NCBI GenBank assembly: GCA_023396625.1
Contig: JAEWVY010000129.1
Coordinates: forward strand, 1-6,866
DNA from: Pseudomonadota bacterium
GTDB taxonomy: Bacteria > Pseudomonadota > Gammaproteobacteria > Burkholderiales > Burkholderiaceae_C
Reading direction: 5' to 3'
DNA length: 6,866 nucleotides
Each line of letters opens with the position of its first letter. Position 1 is the stretch's first letter. Both the position numbers and the translations under genes were made by a program. The notes beneath the pieces are model-generated. The model saw nothing but the letters and a program-made list of their open reading frames with translations. It was not told the DNA's origin and did not search any database. This document shows, one piece after another, positions 1-4,861 of the stretch.

Positions 1-435
1 CAAGACTTCGTTGCCGAGGTCCGGCATTTGACGGGTGGGGCAGGGGTGGACGTGATTCTTGACATGGTCGCCGGGGCCTATGTGGCCAGGGAGGTGGAGT
101 GTCTGGCCGAGGATGGCCGGCTCGCTCTCATCGCGGTGCAGGGAGGGGTCGAGTGCGCGTTCAACGCGGGCACGCTGCTGCGGCGACGTCTGACGGTGAC
201 AGGGTCCACTTTGCGTCCGCGATCGGTGGCATTCAAGGCGGCGATCGCTGCGTCACTCAGGGAGAAAATTTGGCCGCTGCTCGAGAAGGGCTTGATCAAG
301 CCCGTGGTTCACAGCGTCTTTCCGGCCATTGAAGCAGGAGAGGGTCTGCCGTCGGGCGCGGCAAGAGCCCATGCGTTGATGGAAAGCAACCGGCACGTGG
401 GGAAAATTGTTTTGACATGGGGTGCGACGACATGA
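1..435 (+). CDS. NAD(P)H:quinone oxidoreductase, MDR superfamily (PIG3-like), C-terminal part
   Basis: The reading frame is open from the first base, so the 5' end lies outside the window; 144 codons remain before TGA 433-435. The visible part holds the second half of the Rossmann nucleotide-binding domain (TGGAGVDVILDMV, then a DGRL strand turn) and the C-terminal return to the catalytic domain (GSTLRPRS, WPLLEKGLIKPVVHSVFP, AHALMES, GKIVLT). These are typical of the zinc-independent quinone oxidoreductase / PIG3 group, which reduces quinones with NADPH in the cytoplasm; the exact substrate cannot be told. About 8 extra residues (around GEGLPSGA, near residues 116-123 of the fragment) sit between the FP and AHALMES motifs, compared with the family as I remember it. 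The stop overlaps the tpiA start in an ATGA, suggesting translational coupling. Family call is good; specific function is open. Confidence 0.88.
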   Translation, partial: QDFVAEVRHLTGGAGVDVILDMVAGAYVAREVECLAEDGRLALIAVQGGVECAFNAGTLLRRRLTVTGSTLRPRSVAFKAAIAASLREKIWPLLEKGLIKPVVHSVFPAIEAGEGLPSGAARAHALMESNRHVGKIVLTWGATT

Positions 436-1190
436 AAACAAAACTGATTGCTGGCAACTGGAAAATGAACGGAACCCTGGCGTCGAACGCGGCGTTGGTG
501 GGGGCCTTGCTCGAAGGCATGCCTGCCGTGGCGTGCGACGTTGCCGTGTGTGTCCCCGCGCCTTATCTGGCGCAGGTTCAGGAACTGCTGAAGGGGTCGA
601 CGGCCGTGGCACTGGGGGCCCAGGATGTGTCTCAGCATGAAAATGGCGCTTACACCGGTGACGTGTCCGCGGTCATGCTGCGGGAGTTCGGCGTCCGCTA
701 CGCGATCGTCGGGCACAGCGAGCGGCGCCTGCACCAGGCGGAGAACGATGCCCACGTGGCGATCAAGGCGCAGCGCGCCCTGGCCGCGGGCATCACGCCG
801 ATAGTTTGTGTTGGCGAAACCCTGGCGGAGCGCGAGGCGGGAGCGACGGAGGCGGTGGTCAAGCGTCAGTTGGCCGCCGTCATCCACCTGATTGGGCACT
901 GCGTCAGCGAGATCGTCGTGGCCTATGAGCCGGTCTGGGCGATCGGAACAGGCAAGACAGCCACGCCGGAACAGGCGCAGCAGGTTCACGCCGTTTTGCG
1001 GGCACAGCTCAACGCGGCCACCGGCCATGCGGACCGTGTCCGCATTCTTTACGGGGGCAGCATGAATGCTGGAAATGCTGCGCAGTTGCTCGCGCAGGAG
1101 GACATTGATGGCGGACTGATCGGTGGCGCTTCACTCAAGGCCGCTGATTTCCTGTCCATCATCGCGGCGGCAAGCCAAGGCCTTGTCTGA
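432..1190 (+). CDS. tpiA: Triose-phosphate isomerase
   Basis: It encodes a 252-residue cytoplasmic TIM-barrel enzyme that interconverts dihydroxyacetone phosphate and glyceraldehyde 3-phosphate in glycolysis and gluconeogenesis. All catalytic elements are visible: N9 and K11 in AGNWKMN, the electrophile H95 in IVGHSERR, the base E166 in AYEPVWAIGTGKT (which also carries the flexible loop 6), and the phosphate-binding YGGSMNAGN and GGLIGGASL segments. Length is normal for the family. I start it at ATG 432 because MKTKLIAGNWKMNG matches the usual N terminus and because this ATG forms an ATGA overlap with the upstream stop. The in-frame ATG at 417 would add only MGCDD and lies inside the preceding gene. 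secG follows after 25 nt, probably on the same transcript. No anomalies. Confidence 0.97.
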   Translation: MKTKLIAGNWKMNGTLASNAALVGALLEGMPAVACDVAVCVPAPYLAQVQELLKGSTAVALGAQDVSQHENGAYTGDVSAVMLREFGVRYAIVGHSERRLHQAENDAHVAIKAQRALAAGITPIVCVGETLAEREAGATEAVVKRQLAAVIHLIGHCVSEIVVAYEPVWAIGTGKTATPEQAQQVHAVLRAQLNAATGHADRVRILYGGSMNAGNAAQLLAQEDIDGGLIGGASLKAADFLSIIAAASQGLV

Positions 1191-1215
1191 CATCGAATCA
1201 TCGAGGGGTTTTTGA

Positions 1216-1632
1216 ATGAACATATTGCTCAATCTTCTGTTGTCGGTCCAGATCCTGTCGGCTTTGGGCATGATCGGTCTGATCCTTGTCCAGCATGGCA
1301 AGGGTGCCGACATGGGAGCCGCATTTGGAAGCGGTGGGTCCGGCAGCCTTTTCGGCGCGAGCGGCAGCGCGAATTTCCTTTCGCGCACGACAGCCATCCT
1401 GGCGGGGGTCTTTTTCGTCTGCACACTTTTTCTGGCCTATTTCGGCCACGTCAGGACAGCGCCGAGTGGCAGTGTGCTCGACCGTGCGGCAGTGACGGCC
1501 CCGGCGACCGCGGCTTCCGGGGCCGAGGCACAGATACCTGGCAATGCACCCGCAGCGGCTCCGGCCAGTTCGTCCGTCGGCAGCGCGCCTGCGGGCGCGG
1601 CGTCGGGTGGGGCGCAAATTCCGGCCAAGTAG
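1216..1632 (+). CDS. secG: Protein-export membrane protein SecG
   Basis: SecG is the small accessory subunit of the SecYEG translocon in the inner membrane and assists SecA-driven protein export. The 138-residue product shows the family plan: a first membrane helix (about residues 3-25, ending LILVQ), the conserved cytoplasmic loop HGKGADMGAAFGSGGSGSLFGASGSANFLSR (here residues 27-57, read as overlapping short motifs GKGADMGAAFG and GSLFGASG), and a second membrane helix (about 58-77). A tail of about 60 residues rich in Ala, Ser, Pro and Gly follows, with AQIP occurring twice (residues 105-108 and 133-136). Such low-complexity tails make SecG longer than the 110-residue E. coli protein. The start is supported by GAGGGG at 1203-1208, 7 nt before ATG. 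An intrinsic terminator follows directly, so secG ends the tpiA unit. Confidence 0.96.
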   Translation: MNILLNLLLSVQILSALGMIGLILVQHGKGADMGAAFGSGGSGSLFGASGSANFLSRTTAILAGVFFVCTLFLAYFGHVRTAPSGSVLDRAAVTAPATAASGAEAQIPGNAPAAAPASSSVGSAPAGAASGGAQIPAK

Positions 1633-1638
1633 CCTGTT

Positions 1639-1686
1639 CCTTCTCTCGAGAAAATCCTTGGCCTCGTCTCGAGAGCAGGTGTTTTT
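1639..1686 (+). terminator. Rho-independent terminator after secG
   Basis: A perfect 9-bp stem pairs 1643-1651 (CTCTCGAGA) with 1667-1675 (TCTCGAGAG) across a 15-nt loop. Beyond a single T/C mismatch it extends by 3 bp (CCT 1639-1641 with AGG 1677-1679). It is followed by TGTTTTT, with a five-T run at 1682-1686. It begins 6 nt after the secG stop and should end the quinone oxidoreductase-tpiA-secG transcript, separating it from the tRNA and nuo genes. Confidence 0.85.
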
Positions 1687-1697
1687 CAGGGTAAACT
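1669..1697 (+). promoter_or_regulatory. Candidate sigma-70 promoter for tRNA-Leu (and possibly nuo)
   Basis: TCGAGA at 1669-1674 (4 of 6 matches to TTGACA) lies 17 nt before TAAACT at 1692-1697 (4 of 6 matches to TATAAT). The start would fall near 1704. Position between the secG terminator and the tRNA is right, but the boxes are weak and the -35 box overlaps the terminator's right arm, so this is a suggestion only. Confidence 0.28.
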
Positions 1698-1703
1698 CCT
1701 AGC

Positions 1704-1752
1704 TGCACCAGACAAGGCCCGGATAACGCTGTTTTCTCCGGGGCTGGGTGCA
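1704..1752 (+). other. Foldable leader just upstream of tRNA-Leu
   Basis: Two nested inverted repeats occur here: TGCACC (1704-1709) with GGTGCA (1747-1752), and CCCGGA (1718-1723) with TCCGGG (1737-1742). Together they would make a two-tier hairpin ending 4 nt before the mature tRNA 5' end. No T-run follows, so it is not a terminator. It may simply be the pre-tRNA leader removed by RNase P; no function can be assigned. Confidence 0.35.
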
Positions 1753-1756
1753 ACAA

Positions 1757-1841
1757 GCCGTCGTGGTGAAATTGGTAGACACGCTATCTTGAGGGGGTAG
1801 TGGCGAAAGCTGTGCGAGTTCGAGTCTCGCCGACGGCACCA
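1757..1841 (+). tRNA. tRNA-Leu (anticodon GAG)
   Basis: An 85-nt class II tRNA including encoded CCA. The acceptor arms GCCGTCG (1757-1763) and CGACGGC (1831-1837) pair perfectly; A1838 is the discriminator expected for leucine tRNAs and CCA is 1839-1841. The D arm pairs GTG with CAC around AAATTGGTAGA. The anticodon stem CTATC/GGTAG (one G-T pair) encloses TTGAGGG with anticodon GAG at 1791-1793. A long variable arm (1801-1813, TGGCGAAAGCTGT) and a T arm GCGAG/CTCGC around TTCGAGT complete it. It decodes CUC and CUU. It lies 57 nt before nuoA with no terminator between. Confidence 0.97.
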
Positions 1842-1898
1842 TGCAATCTAGGGCCTGCTGGACCACTTCCGGACGGGCTCACGCGATGATCAGTATCC

Positions 1899-2261
1899 AT
1901 GATGAGCCTTGATCAATACCTGCCCGTTCTTCTGTTCATCTTGGTGGGTATTGCCATAGGCATACTGCCCCAGGCGATAGGCTATGTCCTGGGGCCGAAT
2001 CGGCCTGACGCGGAAAAAAACTCTCCTTACGAATGCGGCTTTGAAGCCTTCGAGGATGCGCGCATGAAGTTCGATGTGCGCTACTACCTCGTGGCGATTC
2101 TTTTTATTCTTTTCGACCTGGAAATCGCCTTCCTTTTTCCGTGGGCTGTCGCGCTCAAGGATGTCGGCTTGACGGGTTTCCTGGCGGTCCTGATTTTTCT
2201 GGGCATTCTTGTCGTGGGTTTTGCCTACGAGTGGAAAAAGGGTGCTCTCGACTGGGAATGA
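1899..2261 (+). CDS. nuoA: NADH-quinone oxidoreductase subunit A
   Basis: NuoA (ND3 homologue) is a small inner-membrane subunit of complex I near the quinone-access and proton-pumping junction. The 120-residue product has three predicted membrane helices (about residues 6-28, 62-83 and 90-110). The conserved loop NSPYECGFEAF (41-51) includes the cysteine C46 whose exposure tracks the active/deactive state in mitochondrial ND3. The acidic pair D73 and E75 lies in LFDLEIAFLFPW, and the usual EWKKGALDWE ends the protein. Two adjacent ATGs (1899 and 1902) are possible starts; neither has a clear Shine-Dalgarno sequence, so the start is uncertain by one codon. It is the first gene of the nuo cluster; nuoB follows after an unusually roomy 86 nt. 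Confidence 0.95.
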   Translation: MMSLDQYLPVLLFILVGIAIGILPQAIGYVLGPNRPDAEKNSPYECGFEAFEDARMKFDVRYYLVAILFILFDLEIAFLFPWAVALKDVGLTGFLAVLIFLGILVVGFAYEWKKGALDWE

Positions 2262-2320
2262 GAATGGCCTCCATGCTTGCCACTTCATGTGCCGCGCGGC
2301 CTTTCGGGGCGTTGCGGTGA
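2258..2320 (+). other. 20-codon ORF in the nuoA-nuoB gap, probably not a gene
   Basis: The 86-nt gap between nuoA and nuoB contains an ORF starting at an ATGA that overlaps the nuoA stop and ending at TGA 2318-2320, 27 nt before nuoB. No convincing ribosome-binding site precedes it. The ATGA arises automatically because the last nuoA codon ends in A. The gap also has a modest dyad (CCGC 2292-2295 with GCGG 2314-2317). I see no other signal in the gap apart from the nuoB ribosome-binding site. Confidence 0.15.
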
Positions 2321-2347
2321 CTGGCCGTTTCAACGAGGACTGATGCG

Positions 2348-2827
2348 ATGATCGAAGGCGTGATGAAGGAGGGCTTCATCACCACGAGTTACGACTCGGT
2401 GGTGAATTGGGCCAAAACCGGGTCCTTGTGGCCCATGACCTTTGGGCTGGCCTGTTGCGCGGTGGAAATGATGCATGCCGCCGCGGCGCGTTATGACATT
2501 GGGCGGTTCGGAGCCGAGGTGTTCCGCGCCAGTCCCCGGCAGAGCGACCTGATGATTGTGGCGGGCACCCTGTGCAACAAGATGGCGCCCGCGCTACGCA
2601 AGGTGTATGACCAAATGAGCGAGCCGCGATACGTGCTCTCTATGGGGTCATGCGCCAATGGCGGAGGCTACTATCACTATAGCTATTCCGTCGTGCGCGG
2701 GTGCGACCGCATCGTGCCGGTGGATGTGTATGTGCCAGGTTGCCCGCCTACGGCCGAGGCATTGATCTACGGCATCATCCAGCTGCAACACAAGATTCGC
2801 CGCACATCCACCATCGCACGGGTTTGA
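2348..2827 (+). CDS. nuoB: NADH-quinone oxidoreductase subunit B
   Basis: NuoB (PSST/NDUFS7 homologue) carries cluster N2, the last Fe-S centre, which passes electrons to quinone at the NuoB-NuoD interface on the cytoplasmic face of the membrane. The 159-residue product has all four N2 ligands: the adjacent C36-C37 in GLACCAVEMMH, C102 in MGSCANGGGYYHYSYSVVRG (residues 99-118, ligand at SC), and C132 in VPGCPPTAEAL. The FRASPRQSDLMIVAGTLCNK segment lines the quinone channel. The preceding RFGAEVFR is one residue longer than the RFGVVFR form of many proteobacteria; I recall both forms in nature. The start is fixed by GAGGA at 2335-2339, 8 nt before ATG. nuoC follows after 10 nt. Length and motifs are normal. 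Confidence 0.97.
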   Translation: MIEGVMKEGFITTSYDSVVNWAKTGSLWPMTFGLACCAVEMMHAAAARYDIGRFGAEVFRASPRQSDLMIVAGTLCNKMAPALRKVYDQMSEPRYVLSMGSCANGGGYYHYSYSVVRGCDRIVPVDVYVPGCPPTAEALIYGIIQLQHKIRRTSTIARV

Positions 2828-2837
2828 GGGGAAGTTC

Positions 2838-3446
2838 ATGACCGTTGTTGCCATTGACCCGAAGGAACTGAAGGATGCTGTCGCGGTTGCGCTGCCGGGC
2901 ATGGTCCAGTCGCTGGATGTCGACCGCGGTGAGGTCACCTTGGTGGTGGCGTCATCGGACTATTTGCGGACCATGCAAATACTGCGTGATGATCCGGGAT
3001 GCCGGTTTGAGCAATTGATTGATCTCTGTGGGATCGACATGTCGGCCTATCGCGACGGGGCATGGGAGGGGGCGCGGTACGGCGTTGTCGTCCATCTGCT
3101 TTCCATTGGTCTTAACCAGCGGTTGCGAGTCAAGGCTTACTGCCCGGACGACGAGTTTCCGCTGTTGCCGTCTGTGACGGGTGTGTGGCGGGCGGCCAAC
3201 TGGTTTGAACGGGAAGCTTTCGACCTGTTCGGCATCGTATTCGACGGGCATGAGGATTTGCGTCGAATTCTTACGGACTATGGATTCATCGGGCACCCGT
3301 TCCGCAAGGATTTTCCACTTTCGGGCCACGTGGAGATGCGCTATGACGCCGATCAGCGCCGCGTGATCTATGAGCCACTGACAATCGAGCCGCGCGAGAT
3401 CACGCCGCGGATCCTTCGCGAAAAACAATACGCGGAGGGGCAATGA
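2838..3446 (+). CDS. nuoC: NADH-quinone oxidoreductase subunit C
   Basis: NuoC (30-kDa/NDUFS3 homologue) is a cofactor-free peripheral-arm subunit that packs against NuoD and helps attach the arm to the membrane part. The 202-residue product has the family signature EREAFDLFGI (residues 124-133), followed by GHPFRKDFPLSGH (152-164) and the C-terminal REITPR segment. The variable N-terminal 50 residues look ordinary for the family. The ribosome-binding site GAGGGGAA (2826-2833) overlaps the nuoB stop codon, so translation is probably coupled. It is separate from nuoD, unlike the fused nuoCD of E. coli. Its stop is overlapped by an ATGATG that opens an 11-codon ORF leading into nuoD. Confidence 0.96.
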   Translation: MTVVAIDPKELKDAVAVALPGMVQSLDVDRGEVTLVVASSDYLRTMQILRDDPGCRFEQLIDLCGIDMSAYRDGAWEGARYGVVVHLLSIGLNQRLRVKAYCPDDEFPLLPSVTGVWRAANWFEREAFDLFGIVFDGHEDLRRILTDYGFIGHPFRKDFPLSGHVEMRYDADQRRVIYEPLTIEPREITPRILREKQYAEGQ

Positions 3447-3478
3447 TGGGCTTGTTCCCCGTGAAGAATCATGGCTGA
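3443..3478 (+). other. 11-codon ORF bridging nuoC stop and nuoD start, possible coupling peptide
   Basis: ATGATG at 3443-3448 overlaps the nuoC stop (TGA 3444-3446) and follows a strong Shine-Dalgarno sequence, GGAGGGG at 3434-3440, with 2 or 5 nt spacing to the two ATGs. The frame reads MMGLFPVKNHG and stops at TGA 3476-3478, just past the nuoD ATG at 3471. nuoD itself has only a weak GAAGA at 3463-3467. Terminating ribosomes could therefore re-initiate on nuoD. This is an inference from position; the Shine-Dalgarno sequence could also be chance within nuoC codons. Confidence 0.35.
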
Positions 3479-4724
3479 AATCAAGAACTACACACTGAAC
3501 CTCGGGCCGCAGCATCCGGCGGCCCACGGCGTGATGCGCCTGGTTCTGGAGCTCGACGGTGAAGTGGTCCAGCGCGCGGATCCGCATATCGGGCTTCTGC
3601 ACCGGGCAACGGAAAAACTGGCCGAGTCGAAGACCTTCATCCAGGCCTTGCCCTACATGGACCGTCTCGACTACGTGTCCATGATGTGCAATGAACATGC
3701 TTATTGCCTGGCCATTGAGAAGCTGCTGGATGTGGATGTGCCACTGCGGGCGCAGTACATCCGTGTGATGTTTTCCGAGATCACCCGTCTGCTCAACCAC
3801 CTGATGTGGCTGGGCTCCCACGGCAACGACTGCGGCAGTTCCACCATCCTGATCTATACATTCCGGGAGCGGGAGGATCTGTTCGACATGTACGAGGCGG
3901 TTTCGGGTGCACGCATGCATGCGGCCTATTTCCGTCCCGGAGGGGTGTACCGCGATCTGCCGGACGTCATGCCGCAGTACAAGGCCAGCAAGATCAGAAA
4001 CGCCAGGGCGCTGGATGCGCTGAATGCGAACAGGCAGGGCTCACTGCTTGACTTCATCGACGATTTCACGCGCCGATTCCCGCAATGCGTTGACGAGTAC
4101 GAGACCTTGTTGACCGACAACCGGATCTGGAAGCAGCGCACGGTGGGCATCGGCGTGGTCACACCGGAGCGGGCGATGAATCTCGGCATGACCGGGCCGA
4201 TGCTGCGTGGTTGCGGCGTGCCATGGGATTTGCGCAAGAAGCAGCCGTATGAGGTGTATGACCGCGTTGATTTCGATATCCCGGTGGGCAGGACCGGAGA
4301 CAGCTACGACCGCTATCTGGTGCGTGTGCAGGAGATGCGCGAATCCAACCGGATCATTCAGCAATGCGTGGCCTGGCTCCGGGAGAACCCTGGTCCCGTG
4401 ATCACCGACAACCACAAGGTGGCGTCCCCGTCGCGTGAGGCCATGAAGACCAACATGGAGGAGCTGATTCATCACTTCAAGCTCTTCACCGAAGGCTTTC
4501 ATGTGCCCGAAGGCGAGGCGTACGCAGCGGTCGAGCACCCCAAGGGGGAGTTTGGCATTTACTTGGTGAGCGATGGCGCCAACAAACCCTATCGCCTGAA
4601 AATTCGCGCGCCAGGATTTGTTCACCTGTCGACACTCGATGAACTGGTCCGTGGCCACATGCTGGCCGACGCGGTGGCCATCATCGGAACGCTGGACATC
4701 GTGTTTGGAGAGATTGATCGATGA
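3471..4724 (+). CDS. nuoD: NADH-quinone oxidoreductase subunit D
   Basis: NuoD (49-kDa/NDUFS2 homologue, related to NiFe-hydrogenase large subunits) forms most of the quinone-reduction chamber next to cluster N2. The 417-residue product is the usual length. Visible landmarks are GPQHPAAHG with H19 (equivalent to bovine H59), the family signature LHRATEKLAESK (43-54), Y68 in DRLDYVS (bovine Y108), D120 (bovine D160; the 101-residue spacing from H19 matches), VSGARMHAAYFRPGG (144-158), DNRIWKQRTVGIGVV and the C-terminal DIVFGEIDR. After D120 the usual GAM is replaced by GSS (122-124). Start ATG 3471 is 24 nt after nuoC; no in-frame start lies in the gap. The end of the gene carries GGAGAG and an ATGA (4721-4724) that would suit a directly overlapping downstream gene, yet nuoE starts 133 nt later. 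Confidence 0.97.
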   Translation: MAEIKNYTLNLGPQHPAAHGVMRLVLELDGEVVQRADPHIGLLHRATEKLAESKTFIQALPYMDRLDYVSMMCNEHAYCLAIEKLLDVDVPLRAQYIRVMFSEITRLLNHLMWLGSHGNDCGSSTILIYTFREREDLFDMYEAVSGARMHAAYFRPGGVYRDLPDVMPQYKASKIRNARALDALNANRQGSLLDFIDDFTRRFPQCVDEYETLLTDNRIWKQRTVGIGVVTPERAMNLGMTGPMLRGCGVPWDLRKKQPYEVYDRVDFDIPVGRTGDSYDRYLVRVQEMRESNRIIQQCVAWLRENPGPVITDNHKVASPSREAMKTNMEELIHHFKLFTEGFHVPEGEAYAAVEHPKGEFGIYLVSDGANKPYRLKIRAPGFVHLSTLDELVRGHMLADAVAIIGTLDIVFGEIDR

Positions 4725-4861
4725 AGGACATGGTCTCCTCGCGAGATGCCTTCGGTGTCTCCTCTTTCTGGGGATGCGCCCATGGCCCGGTGGAGTCGGG
4801 TCCACGGCGTCACCGAGGCCAGACCATTGTGTCCGACAGGGGCTGGAGTATTGAACTATGA
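4721..4861 (+). CDS. Candidate 46-residue small ORF between nuoD and nuoE
   Basis: This ORF fills the nuoD-nuoE gap exactly. Its ATG overlaps the nuoD stop (ATGA 4721-4724) and its TGA overlaps the nuoE start (ATGA 4858-4861). GGAGAG at 4707-4712 lies 8 nt upstream, a good ribosome-binding site. The peptide starts MKDMVSSRDAFG and ends DRGWSIEL. It is hydrophilic and near neutral in charge, with no membrane segment, signal peptide or metal-binding motif that I recognise. Two CGA, one AGG and one CTA codon are unlike strongly expressed genes. The same DNA folds into a long hairpin, which alone could explain its conservation, if any. Translation may matter for coupling nuoD to nuoE rather than for the peptide. 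I do not recognise a family. Confidence 0.27.
   Translation: MKDMVSSRDAFGVSSFWGCAHGPVESGPRRHRGQTIVSDRGWSIEL
4726..4834 (+). repeat. Long imperfect inverted repeat (hairpin) in the nuoD-nuoE gap
   Basis: The outer arms pair in three blocks: GGACA 4726-4730 with TGTCC 4830-4834, TGGTCT 4731-4736 with AGACCA 4821-4826, and CCTCG 4737-4741 with CGAGG 4814-4818. Only a 3-nt (TTG) and a 2-nt (CC) bulge interrupt the right arm. After a small internal loop GATGCC 4745-4750 pairs with GGCGTC 4806-4811 (one T-G pair). Inside, GTG 4755-4757/CAC 4803-4805, CTCC 4759-4762/GGAG 4792-4795 and a tip TGGG 4769-4772/CCCA 4779-4782 can also pair. That gives about 33 pairs over 109 nt. No T-run follows, so it is not an intrinsic terminator. 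It could be a palindromic mobile-type element, an mRNA processing or stability element, or a translation control structure. Confidence 0.6.

Larger units (their letters stand above)
4707..4861 (+). repeat. Imperfect direct repeat of a translation-start sequence flanking the nuoD-nuoE gap
   Basis: GGAG-AG-ATTGA-TCG-ATGA at 4707-4724 and GGAG-T-ATTGA-ACT-ATGA at 4845-4861 share 13 of 18 aligned positions, in the order Shine-Dalgarno, ATTGA, start ATGA. The first copy is in the end of nuoD and the second is the nuoE start region. It may mark a duplication that accompanied insertion of the segment between them, but the copies are short and chance is possible. Confidence 0.4.

Noticed and set aside
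417..431. Upstream ATG for tpiA
   Set aside because: It adds MGCDD before the standard N terminus; ATG 432 fits the family and the ATGA overlap better.
2343..2351. Two-codon ORF (ATG CGA TGA) just before nuoB
   Set aside because: It sits only 3 nt from the GAGGA site, too close for initiation; the same site is well placed for ATG 2348.
2952..3920. 322-codon open frame on the minus strand across nuoC and nuoD
   Set aside because: It is a shadow of two certain genes in GC-rich DNA; the translation shows no family features and ignores the gene boundary. The same applies to minus-strand frames at 309-1028, 4041-4955 and 5880-6458.
4726..4834. Intrinsic terminator or attenuator in the nuoD-nuoE gap
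   Set aside because: The right arm is followed by GACAGGGGCTGG with no T-run, and ending transcription here would cut off nuoE to nuoG.
4618..4854. 78-codon + strand frame crossing from nuoD into the gap
   Set aside because: Most of it is out-of-frame nuoD sequence. Its stop (4852-4854) is only useful as proof that nuoE cannot start further upstream.
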